From positions 1 through 64,000 of the forward strand of contig JAAFKA010000022.1 in assembly GCA_013299115.1 (NCBI GenBank): DNA of 64,000 bases. Direction: 5' to 3'. The DNA comes from Cytophagales bacterium (GTDB lineage: Bacteria > Bacteroidota > Bacteroidia > Cytophagales > Thermoflexibacteraceae). The notes beneath the pieces are model-generated. The model worked only from the letters and a program-made list of their open reading frames with translations, did no database searches and was not told the DNA's origin. Positions 52,296-62,016 of the stretch are shown one piece after another. The first letter of the stretch is position 1; every line of letters starts with the position of its first letter. The position numbers and the translations under genes are program-made.

Positions 52296-52506
52296 CAGTA
52301 TTGAGCCAATTATCTAAGTCTTGTTCTGTAATTCCTTGTGTTGCAATAGCTTGATTAACAAGATTACTAAGCCTTTGGGCAAAAAAACTAGCTAATAATT
52401 GCTTGATTTGTAGTAATTCTTCTTCACTTGGCGTAAATGAATAAATTTTTAGTAACTCTAATTGCAGAGGACTAAAACGGTTATATGGCTGTGCTACGGT
52501 TTGCAT
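52285..52506 (-). CDS. Antitoxin of the PIN toxin
   Basis: The 73-residue protein has an N-terminal segment SPLQLELLKIYSF and an acidic C-terminus DLDNWLNTDEQ. It is short, acidic and overlaps the toxin start, as antitoxins of PIN pairs do. The precise family is not clear. Confidence 0.7.
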   Translation of the reverse strand: MQTVAQPYNRFSPLQLELLKIYSFTPSEEELLQIKQLLASFFAQRLSNLVNQAIATQGITEQDLDNWLNTDEQ

Positions 52507-52624
52507 AATTTCCTACGGTTTTATAAGAACAAAGATAGGGAAAAGAAATGAAAATCGTCTTAATTTTTTTGGAAATTAAGACGAAGAAACTAATATGAGA
52601 TATGGCAAAAGTGTTGCATAGTCG

Positions 52625-53413
52625 TTACGGATAAATAACAGAAATGAGTTCTTTAATAGCCTGATAACTTATTTGGCAATAGGGCAAAAAATTATTATTA
52701 TTATTATGTCGTCTGAATGTTTGGCTGGTTTGGTCAAAAAGGCTGTTAAGTTCTGCCTCCAACTCTGTTTTACTTTTCAAATTAGCATAATTTGGTTCTA
52801 AATCTGCATCTAAGGGGTTTTTGAGTATCAAAGTTAGTAATGCTTGATACCTATTAGCTTTTAGTTTGTCGATATTCAAATTTAGAATAGATAAAACATT
52901 AGCGGCATCATTTCCTATTGGACTAATTGAAATAGTTGTGGCAGTTGGATTAATAACAAAATCTAATTGATATTGAAAATAGCTATCACAATTTACTTGT
53001 AAAGGAGTTATATTTAACTCATTACTGCCTTTATTTTTACCACAATATTCTGGAAATGAAGGAGAGGAAGATTTATCTCTATTGGTATTGTCTATTTGTC
53101 CACCATCACAAGTTGCTAAAAAATTATCATAATCAAGTGTGTTAATAGGGTAATTTTCTCTTGATTTTAAATGTTCAATCTGTGATGAATCATCATTTGC
53201 TATTCTTTTTTGACAATAACAACAAATATAGCCTTGTTCTTTTAGCAAGGATATTTTTATAGCTTCTTTCTCAGGTGTTCCATTAAGTTTTTTCCACAAC
53301 CTTTTAGCTTCACTGGAAAGATTTTGTGTATTTCTACTTCTTAAATCAGCATTGTTACGACCTTTCCACGTTAAAAAACTTTGTGGTTCTTGCTGTTTAT
53401 CAATATATTTCAT
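52625..53413 (-). CDS. HNH endonuclease of a Septu-like module (PtuB-like), module 2
   Basis: The 262-residue protein has CCYCQKRIAND and SQIEHLKSRENYP (Cys near 64-67), the HNH metal-binding and catalytic positions, and YDNFLATCDGGQ. The layout matches the TIGR02646-type HNH and the module 1 protein at 19721-20425, but overall identity appears low, so the pair is not a recent duplicate. It begins 5 bp after the stop of the ATPase gene (53419-55269). Confidence 0.82.
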   Translation of the reverse strand: MKYIDKQQEPQSFLTWKGRNNADLRSRNTQNLSSEAKRLWKKLNGTPEKEAIKISLLKEQGYICCYCQKRIANDDSSQIEHLKSRENYPINTLDYDNFLATCDGGQIDNTNRDKSSSPSFPEYCGKNKGSNELNITPLQVNCDSYFQYQLDFVINPTATTISISPIGNDAANVLSILNLNIDKLKANRYQALLTLILKNPLDADLEPNYANLKSKTELEAELNSLFDQTSQTFRRHNNNNNFLPYCQISYQAIKELISVIYP

Positions 53414-53418
53414 AGGTT

Positions 53419-55269
53419 TTATATTGCAATTTTATTCAACAAAGTATTGATACGTATCCAAATAGGGTGGTCAAGGGTGGTGTATTGCAAAAGTTCTTGT
53501 TTCTTATTTTCCAATAAGTCAAAATCTTTTTTAGTAAGAGCCTCTACGATTTGATTGGCTATTTGCTGAATGGCTAATTCATTTTTGCTTGCATTTAGTC
53601 CCATAACTTCTTTCTTTACAGAATTAGCATCACGACCAATAGGATTAGTAGAAGGAATAAAAGCCAAAGCATCTTTAATAAGATAGATACTTATTTCAGA
53701 AAAATTAAATGTATCTGTAACTTCCCAATTTCGCAATACTTCATCAGAATGTGTCGTAACTACAAACTGCAACTTCGGAAACTCCTCTACCAAGACTTTC
53801 AAAATATTGCGTTGCCATTTTGGGTGCAAATACGTATCTATTTCGTCTATAAGCACAATGCCCGAAATTTCTGCTAAGTTTTTTTCGGGAAAAAAGTTTT
53901 GTTGATAATCATAGACTTTCATCAAAATACCACTCACCCAACGAAAAATATTTTTATAACCTTGACTAACTAAGGACAAGTTGATGCCATCAGGCATATC
54001 GGGCGTACATACAATAATATCTTTTTTGCCCGAAGGAGAACCAATTACACCCTCCGTTTTATAAGGTTTTTTGAGTGTAACAGCTTCATTATCATTATTA
54101 TCTGCAACAATTTTTGAGAAAATAACAAATAATTTATCAATAGGCTCGGTGTTTTCGCTGTCGTGAACATAATAATAAATCCACTCTACCAAATCATTCA
54201 TTCCATCTTTTCCTGCATTGCTGATTAGCGGAAATAAATCTATTACGCTGGGTTTGGTTTCTCCTTTTACATAAAAATCTTTGCTAACTATTTTTGCTTC
54301 GCTTTGTGAAAAACCTAATACTAATGTTTTTATATATTTGCCTTCGTGCAAAATAATTTCTCTATTCGTTTTAATTTCTTCTATTTCTACTTTTGTTGCA
54401 ATGAGTTTTGAAGGACTTAATTGTAAGGTTAATTCCTTATCATTTATTGACAAAACAATGCTACCTTCTTGGGCATATTTAGGAATAGCTTTTTGATATT
54501 CATAGATTTTTAAAAAACCATTAAATATTTCACTTTTTTCTCTCTGTAAATCTTTGTCTAAGTCGAAAAAATCTGTTCCTGTAATGCCCAAAGCAATAGC
54601 ACGCAAAACAGTAGATTTTCCGCTACCATTTTCGCCAATTAAAACCGTAACTTGTTTGCTTAAATCTAAACTGATGTTTTCAAAATGACCTATGTTGTTT
54701 AAAGTTAAATTTTGCAGACAAAGCAAAGGATTGGGAACATAATAAGATTTGCCTGTTTGGTTTTTAATTGGGTTGTATTGGGTGTTTAAATAAGGCAAAT
54801 ATATTTTTGCTTGGGCTATTTGGTAATCAAAACTACTTTTAGGTAATAGTTTTATATCTCTTTTAAGACATTCAGTGATAATATCAAAATCACTCATAAA
54901 AAAGAAATTTAACCCTTTTGTCCATTCTTTATAATTTTTAGTGTAAACAGGAAAATCTCCTTCATATCGAAATTTAATAGAGCTATTCAGTTGCTCTTCA
55001 AGTTTACTTGCAATAACAACAGCAATGTTATTGAAACTTAAAACTAACTCTTGAGTATTTTTATTGATAGAAAAGTGGCAAATATTTAGAGGTTGCCAAA
55101 AAGTAAATTCAATAATAGCTGTACCTCCCTCAAAGATAAATCCTTTTTCCAAATCAACAGGGTTTGTATTCATAGAAAAATACAAATCAGGCATAGTTTT
55201 CCTTTTCTCCATTAGATACTCAAAAACCTCTTCGTGCAGTTGTGTTATTGGCGTTGTATCTTGAATCAT
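53419..55269 (-). CDS. AAA ATPase of a Septu-like module (PtuA-like), module 2
   Basis: The 616-residue protein has Walker A IGENGSGKST near residue 210, the same unusual signature SQGYKNIFRWV near 433 and Walker B VLIDEIDTYLHPKW near 470, then FVVTTHSDEVL. About 190 residues precede the ATPase domain and resemble neither the module 1 extension nor a domain I recognise. The ATPase is expected to hold the HNH partner inactive until phage triggers it, as in Septu. A PIN toxin pair lies next to it downstream, perhaps by chance. Confidence 0.82.
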   Translation of the reverse strand: MIQDTTPITQLHEEVFEYLMEKRKTMPDLYFSMNTNPVDLEKGFIFEGGTAIIEFTFWQPLNICHFSINKNTQELVLSFNNIAVVIASKLEEQLNSSIKFRYEGDFPVYTKNYKEWTKGLNFFFMSDFDIITECLKRDIKLLPKSSFDYQIAQAKIYLPYLNTQYNPIKNQTGKSYYVPNPLLCLQNLTLNNIGHFENISLDLSKQVTVLIGENGSGKSTVLRAIALGITGTDFFDLDKDLQREKSEIFNGFLKIYEYQKAIPKYAQEGSIVLSINDKELTLQLSPSKLIATKVEIEEIKTNREIILHEGKYIKTLVLGFSQSEAKIVSKDFYVKGETKPSVIDLFPLISNAGKDGMNDLVEWIYYYVHDSENTEPIDKLFVIFSKIVADNNDNEAVTLKKPYKTEGVIGSPSGKKDIIVCTPDMPDGINLSLVSQGYKNIFRWVSGILMKVYDYQQNFFPEKNLAEISGIVLIDEIDTYLHPKWQRNILKVLVEEFPKLQFVVTTHSDEVLRNWEVTDTFNFSEISIYLIKDALAFIPSTNPIGRDANSVKKEVMGLNASKNELAIQQIANQIVEALTKKDFDLLENKKQELLQYTTLDHPIWIRINTLLNKIAI

Positions 55270-55489
55270 TTTTATTTTTCAAATTTTGGGAATGGACAAA
55301 CAAAGATAGAAAAGAAAATGCAAAACATCTTATTTTTTTCTGAAAAACAGCCTTTTTTTACCTTGTCTATATTTTGTCTATATGCTTTTTTAGGAAAATA
55401 AGGGCTATTGAAACACTTTTGTATAGTTGTTTCGGCACAAGAGCAAGAAACAATAGCAGAAAATAACTCAAACTTTAAAAAACTAAAAA

Positions 55490-56407
55490 ATGGATCATTT
55501 ATCAAACAAAAGTCTATTTGCAGGCTTGTTCTTTGTCCTCGTTGCCTTGTCATGTTCAGAAAGTCCTAAGCCAGCCGCCGCCATTACTGTATTGCATACA
55601 GATTTTGCAGCTACACAAAAACCTAATACCTCCTCAAAATATATAGGTTTTGAGAAAGGTAAATTTGCTACTGCACCCACAGAGGGAGAAAACCAAACAT
55701 GGGATTTTAGTGCTTATAAATCAAGCACTGCTACGGCAAGTACCACCAACTACTTAGTTCCCGAAGCCAATACCATGTTCAAAACGGCTACCTACGGACT
55801 AAAATATGTGTCGAGAGTATTGGGTTTAAATCTCAATATTACAAATCATTATGAGATTTCCAGTACAGGTTATTACAATTTAGGTGCGCAAATTCAACAA
55901 TCTTCCTCTTCGCTGGGCAATGGTATTGTCTTATCAACGGTTGGTAACGAAACTGAATGGACACCGAAAGCCTTACTTTGGAAATTTCCAATAGTTTATA
56001 AGGATAATTATACAAGTGAAAGTGCTATAAAAGAAAGTTTTAGGCTCACTGCCCCACCTTTTGGGCTTACTAATGCACCAACAGATAGGATTAATACTAT
56101 AAAGCAACAAGTGCAGGTAGTAGGTTGGGGCAAATTGATTTTGCCTACTGATGGCAAAATGGTTACAAGTGAGGTGCTATTGCTCAAATATACAAGCACT
56201 TCTACACTTACCTATCTTTTAAACAACAATCCTGCACCTGCTGCCTTGTTGGGTGGTTTGGGCTTGACGCAAGGGTCATCAACAACAAGTGTTTCCTATT
56301 ATTTTATTTCAAAAAATGGTGGAGATATTGCTACTGTAATTTTTGATACAGATGCAACAGGAAATCTAAAATTCCCTGCTGTAGGTTCGTATTACTCGAC
56401 AAACTAA
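55490..56407 (+). CDS. Lipoprotein of unknown function
   Basis: The 305-residue protein starts with a lipoprotein signal (FVLVALSCSES) and continues with a Ser/Thr-rich, mainly beta sequence (GENQTWDFSAYK, then VGNETEWTPKALLWKFP) typical of Bacteroidota surface proteins. No domain family is recognised. The next gene is a serine hydrolase lipoprotein, so both may be exported. Start chosen at the ATG that gives the signal. Confidence 0.75.
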   Translation: MDHLSNKSLFAGLFFVLVALSCSESPKPAAAITVLHTDFAATQKPNTSSKYIGFEKGKFATAPTEGENQTWDFSAYKSSTATASTTNYLVPEANTMFKTATYGLKYVSRVLGLNLNITNHYEISSTGYYNLGAQIQQSSSSLGNGIVLSTVGNETEWTPKALLWKFPIVYKDNYTSESAIKESFRLTAPPFGLTNAPTDRINTIKQQVQVVGWGKLILPTDGKMVTSEVLLLKYTSTSTLTYLLNNNPAPAALLGGLGLTQGSSTTSVSYYFISKNGGDIATVIFDTDATGNLKFPAVGSYYSTN

Positions 56408-56430
56408 TTTTTTTTGTTAAGTGAACCCAT

Positions 56431-56459
56431 TTATCCGACACCTTTGAGGTGTCGGATAA
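56431..56459. repeat. Short palindrome (tccgacac class) before the serine hydrolase gene
   Basis: ttatccgacacc and ggtgtcggataa around tttga, 40 bp before the ATG. Related to 45689-45719 and 57702-57730. Confidence 0.75.
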
Positions 56460-56498
56460 ATATATCTATAATTTGTAAACAACTAAATTTAAAAAATT

Positions 56499-57647
56499 AT
56501 GAAAACTAAATTTTTGACAATCCTCATCAGCACTTTGCTTTTTGGCTCTTTGTCTTGCAAAAAAGACTCGGTTGGCACAGACCCACAAGATGAAACATTT
56601 AAGATAAATGCCAAAAAAGAACTCGACGACAAAATTCGAGCAGAAGTAACAAGCAAAAATCTGCCTTCTGTTTCCTATTGTGTTGTAAAAAACGACAAAA
56701 TATTACATAGCAACGGACAAGGTTTTGCAGACAAAGCCAATAATAGATTAGCCACCGACTCCACACGATATTTGGTAGCCTCTGTTTCTAAACCAGTTAC
56801 GGCTGTTGCAGCGATGAAATTGGTAGAGCAAAATCTAATCAAATTAGATGACGATATTAACCAATATTTGCCATTTTCAGTCAAAAATCCAAATTTCGCA
56901 AATGACAAAATAACACTAAGAATGTTATTGGCTCATACGTCCAGTATTTCAGACGACCCCGTAGAACTATTAGATTTGAATTGTTATGGGACAGACTGTG
57001 CCATGTCTTTGGAGGAATATTTACGAGAGGTTCTTTTAAGTACAGGCAAATATTTCTCTGCGGGTATGTTTCTAAACAAAAAACCGGGTACAGTTAGGGA
57101 ATATAGCAATGTAGGTTCAGCATTAGTAGGTTATTTGGTAGAAAGAGTAGCCAAAACTCCTTTTGATGTCTATTGCAAGAACAATATATTTATACCATTG
57201 AATATGAAAAAAACAGAATGGCGACTTGCTAATATTCCTGTTGCTGAATTAGCAATTCCTTATTCTAAAAAAATCACAAATACCAGCCCTCACTATACTG
57301 CCCCAGATTATCCAAATGGAGGATTGCGAACTACGGTCTTGGATTTGTCTATTTTTCTGAGAATGATTATGCAAAAAGGCACTTTTAATGGCAAACAAAT
57401 ATTGTCGCAGGCAACAATAGCTGAAATGGAAACTTTGCAATTTGGAACTCCTACACAAGGTTTATCTTTCTTCTATGAAACAGGCAGTGGCAGAAAATTG
57501 TTGGGTCATACGGGCGGCGAACAAGGTGTTACTACCGAAATGTTCTATGATGTAAATACCAGAGTGGGCGTAATGATTTTTAGCAATGAAGAAGATGCAA
57601 GATTAGGCACAATTTCTTCACTTTTGTATGAGTATGGTGAAAAATAG
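56499..57647 (+). CDS. Beta-lactamase-fold serine hydrolase, lipoprotein
   Basis: The 382-residue protein has a lipobox near residue 20 (LLFGSLSC), the SxxK motif SVSK near residue 94 (VASVSKPVTAVAAM), the Tyr motif YSNVG near 205 and HTGGEQG near 338, which replaces the KTG triad. This is the class C beta-lactamase/esterase fold (PF00144). The family includes peptidases, esterases and penicillin-binding-protein-like enzymes, and no substrate can be named. Confidence 0.9.
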   Translation: MKTKFLTILISTLLFGSLSCKKDSVGTDPQDETFKINAKKELDDKIRAEVTSKNLPSVSYCVVKNDKILHSNGQGFADKANNRLATDSTRYLVASVSKPVTAVAAMKLVEQNLIKLDDDINQYLPFSVKNPNFANDKITLRMLLAHTSSISDDPVELLDLNCYGTDCAMSLEEYLREVLLSTGKYFSAGMFLNKKPGTVREYSNVGSALVGYLVERVAKTPFDVYCKNNIFIPLNMKKTEWRLANIPVAELAIPYSKKITNTSPHYTAPDYPNGGLRTTVLDLSIFLRMIMQKGTFNGKQILSQATIAEMETLQFGTPTQGLSFFYETGSGRKLLGHTGGEQGVTTEMFYDVNTRVGVMIFSNEEDARLGTISSLLYEYGEK

Positions 57648-57701
57648 GTAAAGAGATAAAATAAAAGTAAGTTTTTATTTTTGTAACTCCTTGAAAACCA
57701 A

Positions 57702-57730
57702 TTATCGGACACTTTGAAAGTGTCCGATAA
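57702..57730. terminator. Bidirectional hairpin between convergent genes
   Basis: ttatcggacacttt and aaagtgtccgataa form a stem with a one-base loop between the serine hydrolase and homogentisate dioxygenase stops. It is the same palindrome class as 45689 and 56431. Confidence 0.7.
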
Positions 57731-57796
57731 ATTTGTCCACTTACTAATCAATAACCTACAAAAAATAATACTTAACAACTTAAACCTCACCACTTC

Positions 57797-58960
57797 CTAC
57801 TCCCCCCAGCTATACGGATAATTTTTGTCTAAAAACCGCAAAGCCTCCTCCGTTACGGACAAAGGTCTGAAAGTATCTATCATTACCGCATATTCGTGGG
57901 TTTCTTTAGCCCCCAAACTTGCCTCTACTGTACCTGGGTGGGGGCCATGAGGCAAACCGCCAGGGTGCAGCGTAAACGAACCTTTGTCTATGCCTCGTCT
58001 GCTCATAAAATTGCCCGCCACATAAAATAAAACTTCGTCGGAGTCTATATTCGAGTGGTTGTAAGGGGCAGGAACAGCCAAGGGGTGGTAGTCAAACAAA
58101 CGAGGCACAAAAGAGCAAATGACAAAGGCGTGTTGTGCCTGAAAAGTTTGGTGTACGGGTGGTGGCAAATGTATTCTGCCCGTAACAGGCTCAAAATCGT
58201 AGATAGAAAACGTATAAGGATACAAAAATCCGTCCCAACCTACTACATTCAGGGGGCTGAAAGCATACAAATATTCGTGCAGCAAGCCCTGTTTGCGTAT
58301 TTTGACTATGGTTTCTTTTTCTCCCAACTCGTGGACAAGCTCCACAGGTGGGTGTATATCTCTTTCGCAATACGGAGAATGTTCGAGCAACTGTCCCAAA
58401 TCATTTCGATAATAATCTACAGTTTCTATGGGTGCTTTCGATTCTATTATCAGCAGCCGAACTTCGCCACTATCAAAAACAGGTTTGAAAATAGTGGTAC
58501 GTGGAATGACTACATAGTCTCCTTTTTTGAAGGGTAATCTACCAAATTGGGTGAGCAAATTGCCACTGCCCTCATGCACAAACATCACTTCATCTGCCTC
58601 ACCATTTTTGTAGAAATAGTCGGTGGTGCTGCCCGAAGGATTGCAGATAGAAATAGTAACATCTGAATTGGTGAGCATGGGAATACGAGCCTCCAAAAAG
58701 TCCTCGCCTGTGATAGTAGCTTCGCAGGTTTTGAGGTGGGTCATCTGTAGGTGGTGATTGTGGGCTATATTGACCACAGCAGGCTTGGGTGCAAGCACTT
58801 TTTTCACCTTCGTAGGCTGATAGGTATGGTACAAATTGGAGTAAATACCCGAAAATCCTCTCGAACTTACCAACTCCTCCTTATACAAAGTGCCATCAGG
58901 CTGTCTAAATTGCGTATGTCTTTTGGGCGGAATATTGCCCAGACGATAATAATAAGTCAT
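57797..58960 (-). CDS. hmgA: Homogentisate 1,2-dioxygenase
   Basis: HmgA opens the aromatic ring of homogentisate in tyrosine catabolism. The 387-residue length and the C-terminal iron-binding block (FSIYDFEPVTGR, HSNIDSDEVLFYVAGNFMSR, GSFTLHPGGLPHGPHPG with His and Glu iron ligands) match the family. Other steps (fumarylacetoacetase, HppD) are not adjacent. The promoter is in the gap before 59061. Confidence 0.93.
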   Translation of the reverse strand: MTYYYRLGNIPPKRHTQFRQPDGTLYKEELVSSRGFSGIYSNLYHTYQPTKVKKVLAPKPAVVNIAHNHHLQMTHLKTCEATITGEDFLEARIPMLTNSDVTISICNPSGSTTDYFYKNGEADEVMFVHEGSGNLLTQFGRLPFKKGDYVVIPRTTIFKPVFDSGEVRLLIIESKAPIETVDYYRNDLGQLLEHSPYCERDIHPPVELVHELGEKETIVKIRKQGLLHEYLYAFSPLNVVGWDGFLYPYTFSIYDFEPVTGRIHLPPPVHQTFQAQHAFVICSFVPRLFDYHPLAVPAPYNHSNIDSDEVLFYVAGNFMSRRGIDKGSFTLHPGGLPHGPHPGTVEASLGAKETHEYAVMIDTFRPLSVTEEALRFLDKNYPYSWGE

Positions 58961-59134
58961 GTTTGTTGTTCAAATTGGTGTGAAACAAAGATAATAAATA
59001 AGTTGGTAAAATAGACAAAGAGAAAGTTTTTTTAATTTTTCTACTCTCACAAAGGAAATAATGATAGAAAACAAGTTTGCTATTTCTTTTAATACTTTGC
59101 AACCATTTAATTTTTTATTTTTTGATAAATTCTT

Positions 59135-59142
59135 TACCTTTG
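59135..59142 (+). promoter_or_regulatory. -7 element supporting the 59199 start
   Basis: TACCTTTG matches TAnnTTTG and lies downstream of the in-frame ATG at 59061. A transcript from here can only use the ATG at 59199. Confidence 0.55.
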
Positions 59143-59198
59143 TTCTAATCTTTTATTTAATTCTATTACAGGGTATTAATTATTATTTTAACAAAAAA

Positions 59199-60380
59199 AT
59201 GAAAAAGGATAACAATTTAATAAGTATTTCCAAAGTCAAAATTGAGCTAACAAAACAACAGAGATTGTTTAATAGCAGGATAGAAAAAATTGATATATTG
59301 GAAAAAAAATTGAAACTTACCCAAGAACTGGTGCATTTTGCTCATACGGAATTAGCAAGGGTCATGCCACCTATAGAAGCTGAAGATGCAAGGCTGGAAG
59401 AAGGCTTGGTTCTGTTACTCGACAGTCGGTACAATGACAAAGGGTTTACCAAGAAGGAAAAAGAAAAAATGGCTTTCATCATAGAGAATACTGTTTTACA
59501 TCTGATAGAAACCCAGAGTAGAGAAGACCTGATACCTCTCCATAATCGGTATGCAACAGAAACTTATGGTGAAAAACAAGAGAAAGATATGCGAAACAGT
59601 ATGGATTTTTTCAAAAATATGTTTGGCTTAGACTTAGATAAAGACGATTTAGATTTTTCGTCAGAGGAAAACACTGCCAGATTTTATGAAAAGATGAGCA
59701 ACCAATTAGACGAAAAAATACAGCAAAAGCAGGAGGAACTTGCTAAGGAAACTACGCAACGTAGGAAAACCAAAAAACAGATAGAAAAAGAGGAAATAGA
59801 AAAGTTTGAGAAGGCAAGTATTCGCAAAATCAGTCGAACTATTTACCTTAATTTAGTAAAACACCTGCACCCCGACAAAGAACAAGACGAGGCACAAAAA
59901 GCATGGAAAACTGCAATGATGGCACAAGTTACGACTGCTTACGAGGGGAACAATTTTTTTGAGCTATTGAAACTACAATCTCAATTTTTGCATACAGAAC
60001 AAGACCATTATGCCCAACTAAAAGAGGAGGACTTGGTCTATTACAACCAAATTTTGCAGGAGCAAATCAAGGAAATAGAAAGGCAAATAGAGGTAATTAA
60101 AATGAGAGACCCTTTTAGTGATGGAGCAAACAATGTAACCGAGTACATTAATCAAGCTCCTAATATCCAAAAGGTGGCTCAGCGTATCAAAAAAGAAGCT
60201 AAGGAAAGGATAAGAATAAATGAAGAGAAGGCAGAAGAATTGGAAATGTTTACAAAAGACAATAAGACTCTTAAATATTTTCTCAAAAATTTCCAAATGC
60301 CTTCTAATAATCCTTTGGATATGATAGATGACAACTTATTAGCAATGTTGCAAAATATTGCTTTTAAGGATAAAAGATAA
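59199..60380 (+). CDS. Coiled-coil protein with degenerate J-domain-like motif
   Basis: A 393-residue protein from ATG at 59199. The longer frame from 59061 adds 46 residues with a hydrophobic stretch but lacks a promoter. It is highly charged and mostly helical, with coiled coil at about 1-60 and 150-200. YLNLVKHLHPDKEQDEAQKA carries the HPD tripeptide of DnaJ-type co-chaperones at about residue 225 with a following helix, but no glycine/zinc regions. It may recruit a Hsp70. No family name can be given. Confidence 0.6.
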   Translation: MKKDNNLISISKVKIELTKQQRLFNSRIEKIDILEKKLKLTQELVHFAHTELARVMPPIEAEDARLEEGLVLLLDSRYNDKGFTKKEKEKMAFIIENTVLHLIETQSREDLIPLHNRYATETYGEKQEKDMRNSMDFFKNMFGLDLDKDDLDFSSEENTARFYEKMSNQLDEKIQQKQEELAKETTQRRKTKKQIEKEEIEKFEKASIRKISRTIYLNLVKHLHPDKEQDEAQKAWKTAMMAQVTTAYEGNNFFELLKLQSQFLHTEQDHYAQLKEEDLVYYNQILQEQIKEIERQIEVIKMRDPFSDGANNVTEYINQAPNIQKVAQRIKKEAKERIRINEEKAEELEMFTKDNKTLKYFLKNFQMPSNNPLDMIDDNLLAMLQNIAFKDKR

Positions 60381-60440
60381 TTGTAAATTGTAGGCTTCAA
60401 ATGCTGTGAGTTGTAACATTTTTAGAACATTTTCTTTTCT

Positions 60441-60545
60441 TACAAAGACAAAACCACCTTACTGGGGCAACCCCATTTAAAAGAAAAAAAGGTATTGACC
60501 CAACTCAAACAAAAATTGGGCTTGGTAAATTTGGAGATTGAGTAA
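60441..60545 (+). pseudogene. 3' remnant of an unidentified gene
   Basis: An open stretch reads LLGQPHLKEKKVLTQLKQKL and ends at a stop at 60543-60545, with no start codon before it. I do not recognise the family. It shows that a gene end was left behind between the J-like gene and the beta-barrel gene. Confidence 0.4.
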
Positions 60546-60616
60546 GTTGTTTTCAGTTGCCAAAAATAGAAAATAAGGTTGTTTTTGTTAAAAAGCACCA
60601 ACCTTATTTTTCCTTG

Positions 60617-61792
60617 CTACCGCACATAATCATAAAACAATTTCTTTTTTGTTCGCAACCGCCAAGTCAAACCCAAACTAAGACTAAAATTGTTGATAGT
60701 TGGTAGCTTGTATTCGTCTAAAATATTGGTGTCTATGTTGTATTTTACATTGCCAACTAAATTTATTTTTTCGCCTAATTCATAGACAAAGCCTGCGGTG
60801 GGTACAAAACTTACCAAAGTGTTGATTTTGGGTGCATTTGCTCCGCTTAGTGCTGCGGGTGGTGTGCCGCCACCAAAACCACCTTGCATATTGGCAGAGG
60901 AAATGGTCATGGTCGTGTCTATGGTCATACGCATACCCATAAGCATACTACCCGATAAGCCCAACCCCACGTAGGGTCGAAAAGTGCTTTGTGGTTGCCA
61001 AAAACGTATAATTTCTGTTCCTAACCGAAGAAAGACATGGCTACTTAAAGTGGTTTTTACGTGGATTTTTTGACTTTCACCACTCATTATTTTAGTTATA
61101 TCTAACTTCGATTGCATTTCTTTTTGCATTCCTTCACGGTCGGGGGTGCTGTAACCAAAACTTAGTTCTCCTTGTGCCTGCCATTGTTTGTCTATTCGAT
61201 AATAACCCAACAAACTGTAAGAGGAGAAAAAATCTGGCACATAGTCTTTGCTGTTTGCTTGTTGGGTAAGGTGCAAGTTGTAAGTTAGCCCAACGCCACC
61301 TTCTTGTTTGTTTCGTGCAATGTCGCTGGCGTGATTTTGCTCTATGTTTTCAATCGCAATTTTCCACGTGTAATGGCGAGAATAACTTGTCAAAAGGTCT
61401 GTTAAGTCTATCTTCTGCCATTCAATCAGTGTAAAATTTTCGTGTTGGGCTATAAAATCTTTGCCCAATTTTGCAAACTTTTCATCTGTTTCGCCTACTG
61501 TTACCAAATATACTTTTTGCAAAAGAATAGTAGGTTTTTCGTTTAGCACTTGATTAAGGCTGTCTTTTGCCGCCGCCACGTGCATAGACGACTGGATAAG
61601 CAAGCCATAGGCTTGGCTAACATAAGCCGAAGTTTGCATTTTTTGGGCGGTGGTAGCCCATGCTTCTTGGGGCAAAACCACTACCAACAAAGGTTTGTGC
61701 TGGTCGGTTGCATCGCCAATCCATTGGGTTTGTTGGGCAAAACTATTGGCACACCAAACGAATAAGAAACAGAAAAAGATAAAGTTTTTCAT
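60617..61792 (-). CDS. Outer-membrane beta-barrel-like protein of unknown function
   Basis: About 391 residues from ATG at 61792 (MKNFIFFCFLFVWCANSFAQ, a signal peptide), preceded by a less likely start at 61843. The N-terminal 150 residues are a globular domain (LLVVVLPQEAWATTAQKM). The rest has alternating aromatic and polar strands (GYYRIDKQWQAQGELSFGYS, YVGLGLSGSMLMGM, FSLSLGLTWRLRTKKK) that fit an outer-membrane barrel. It is not identified further. Confidence 0.7.
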   Translation of the reverse strand: MKNFIFFCFLFVWCANSFAQQTQWIGDATDQHKPLLVVVLPQEAWATTAQKMQTSAYVSQAYGLLIQSSMHVAAAKDSLNQVLNEKPTILLQKVYLVTVGETDEKFAKLGKDFIAQHENFTLIEWQKIDLTDLLTSYSRHYTWKIAIENIEQNHASDIARNKQEGGVGLTYNLHLTQQANSKDYVPDFFSSYSLLGYYRIDKQWQAQGELSFGYSTPDREGMQKEMQSKLDITKIMSGESQKIHVKTTLSSHVFLRLGTEIIRFWQPQSTFRPYVGLGLSGSMLMGMRMTIDTTMTISSANMQGGFGGGTPPAALSGANAPKINTLVSFVPTAGFVYELGEKINLVGNVKYNIDTNILDEYKLPTINNFSLSLGLTWRLRTKKKLFYDYVR

Positions 61793-61832
61793 TGGATAAA
61801 TGATGATTTTAAGGTGGCAACTATTTAGGCAG

Positions 61833-61922
61833 TACGTTAGCAATGGTCGAAGACCTTGACAATCGTACTATCGTACCACGTTTTTTATACGATTGTCAAG
61901 GTCTGCGACCATTGCCAACGTA
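61833..61922. repeat. Dispersed palindrome (gacaatcgta class), best-preserved copy 3
   Basis: Arms acgttagcaatggtcgaaga ccttgacaatcgta and tacgattgtcaaggtctgcg accattgccaacgta are nearly perfectly complementary. The copies at 40532 and 42119 share the motifs but are shorter or interrupted. Confidence 0.85.
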
Positions 61923-62016
61923 TAAAAAGTAGAGTACCTAAATAGTTTCACAAAGAAGTTTAAAATTGTATCTAATAATTGGTCTTTATTGTGGGTTAAA
62001 ACCCGCAGTTATAGTT

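Noticed and set aside
55272-55553. 93-residue minus-strand frame before the lipoprotein gene
   Set aside because: It overlaps the lipoprotein start antisense and lies in an AT-rich promoter region without motif.
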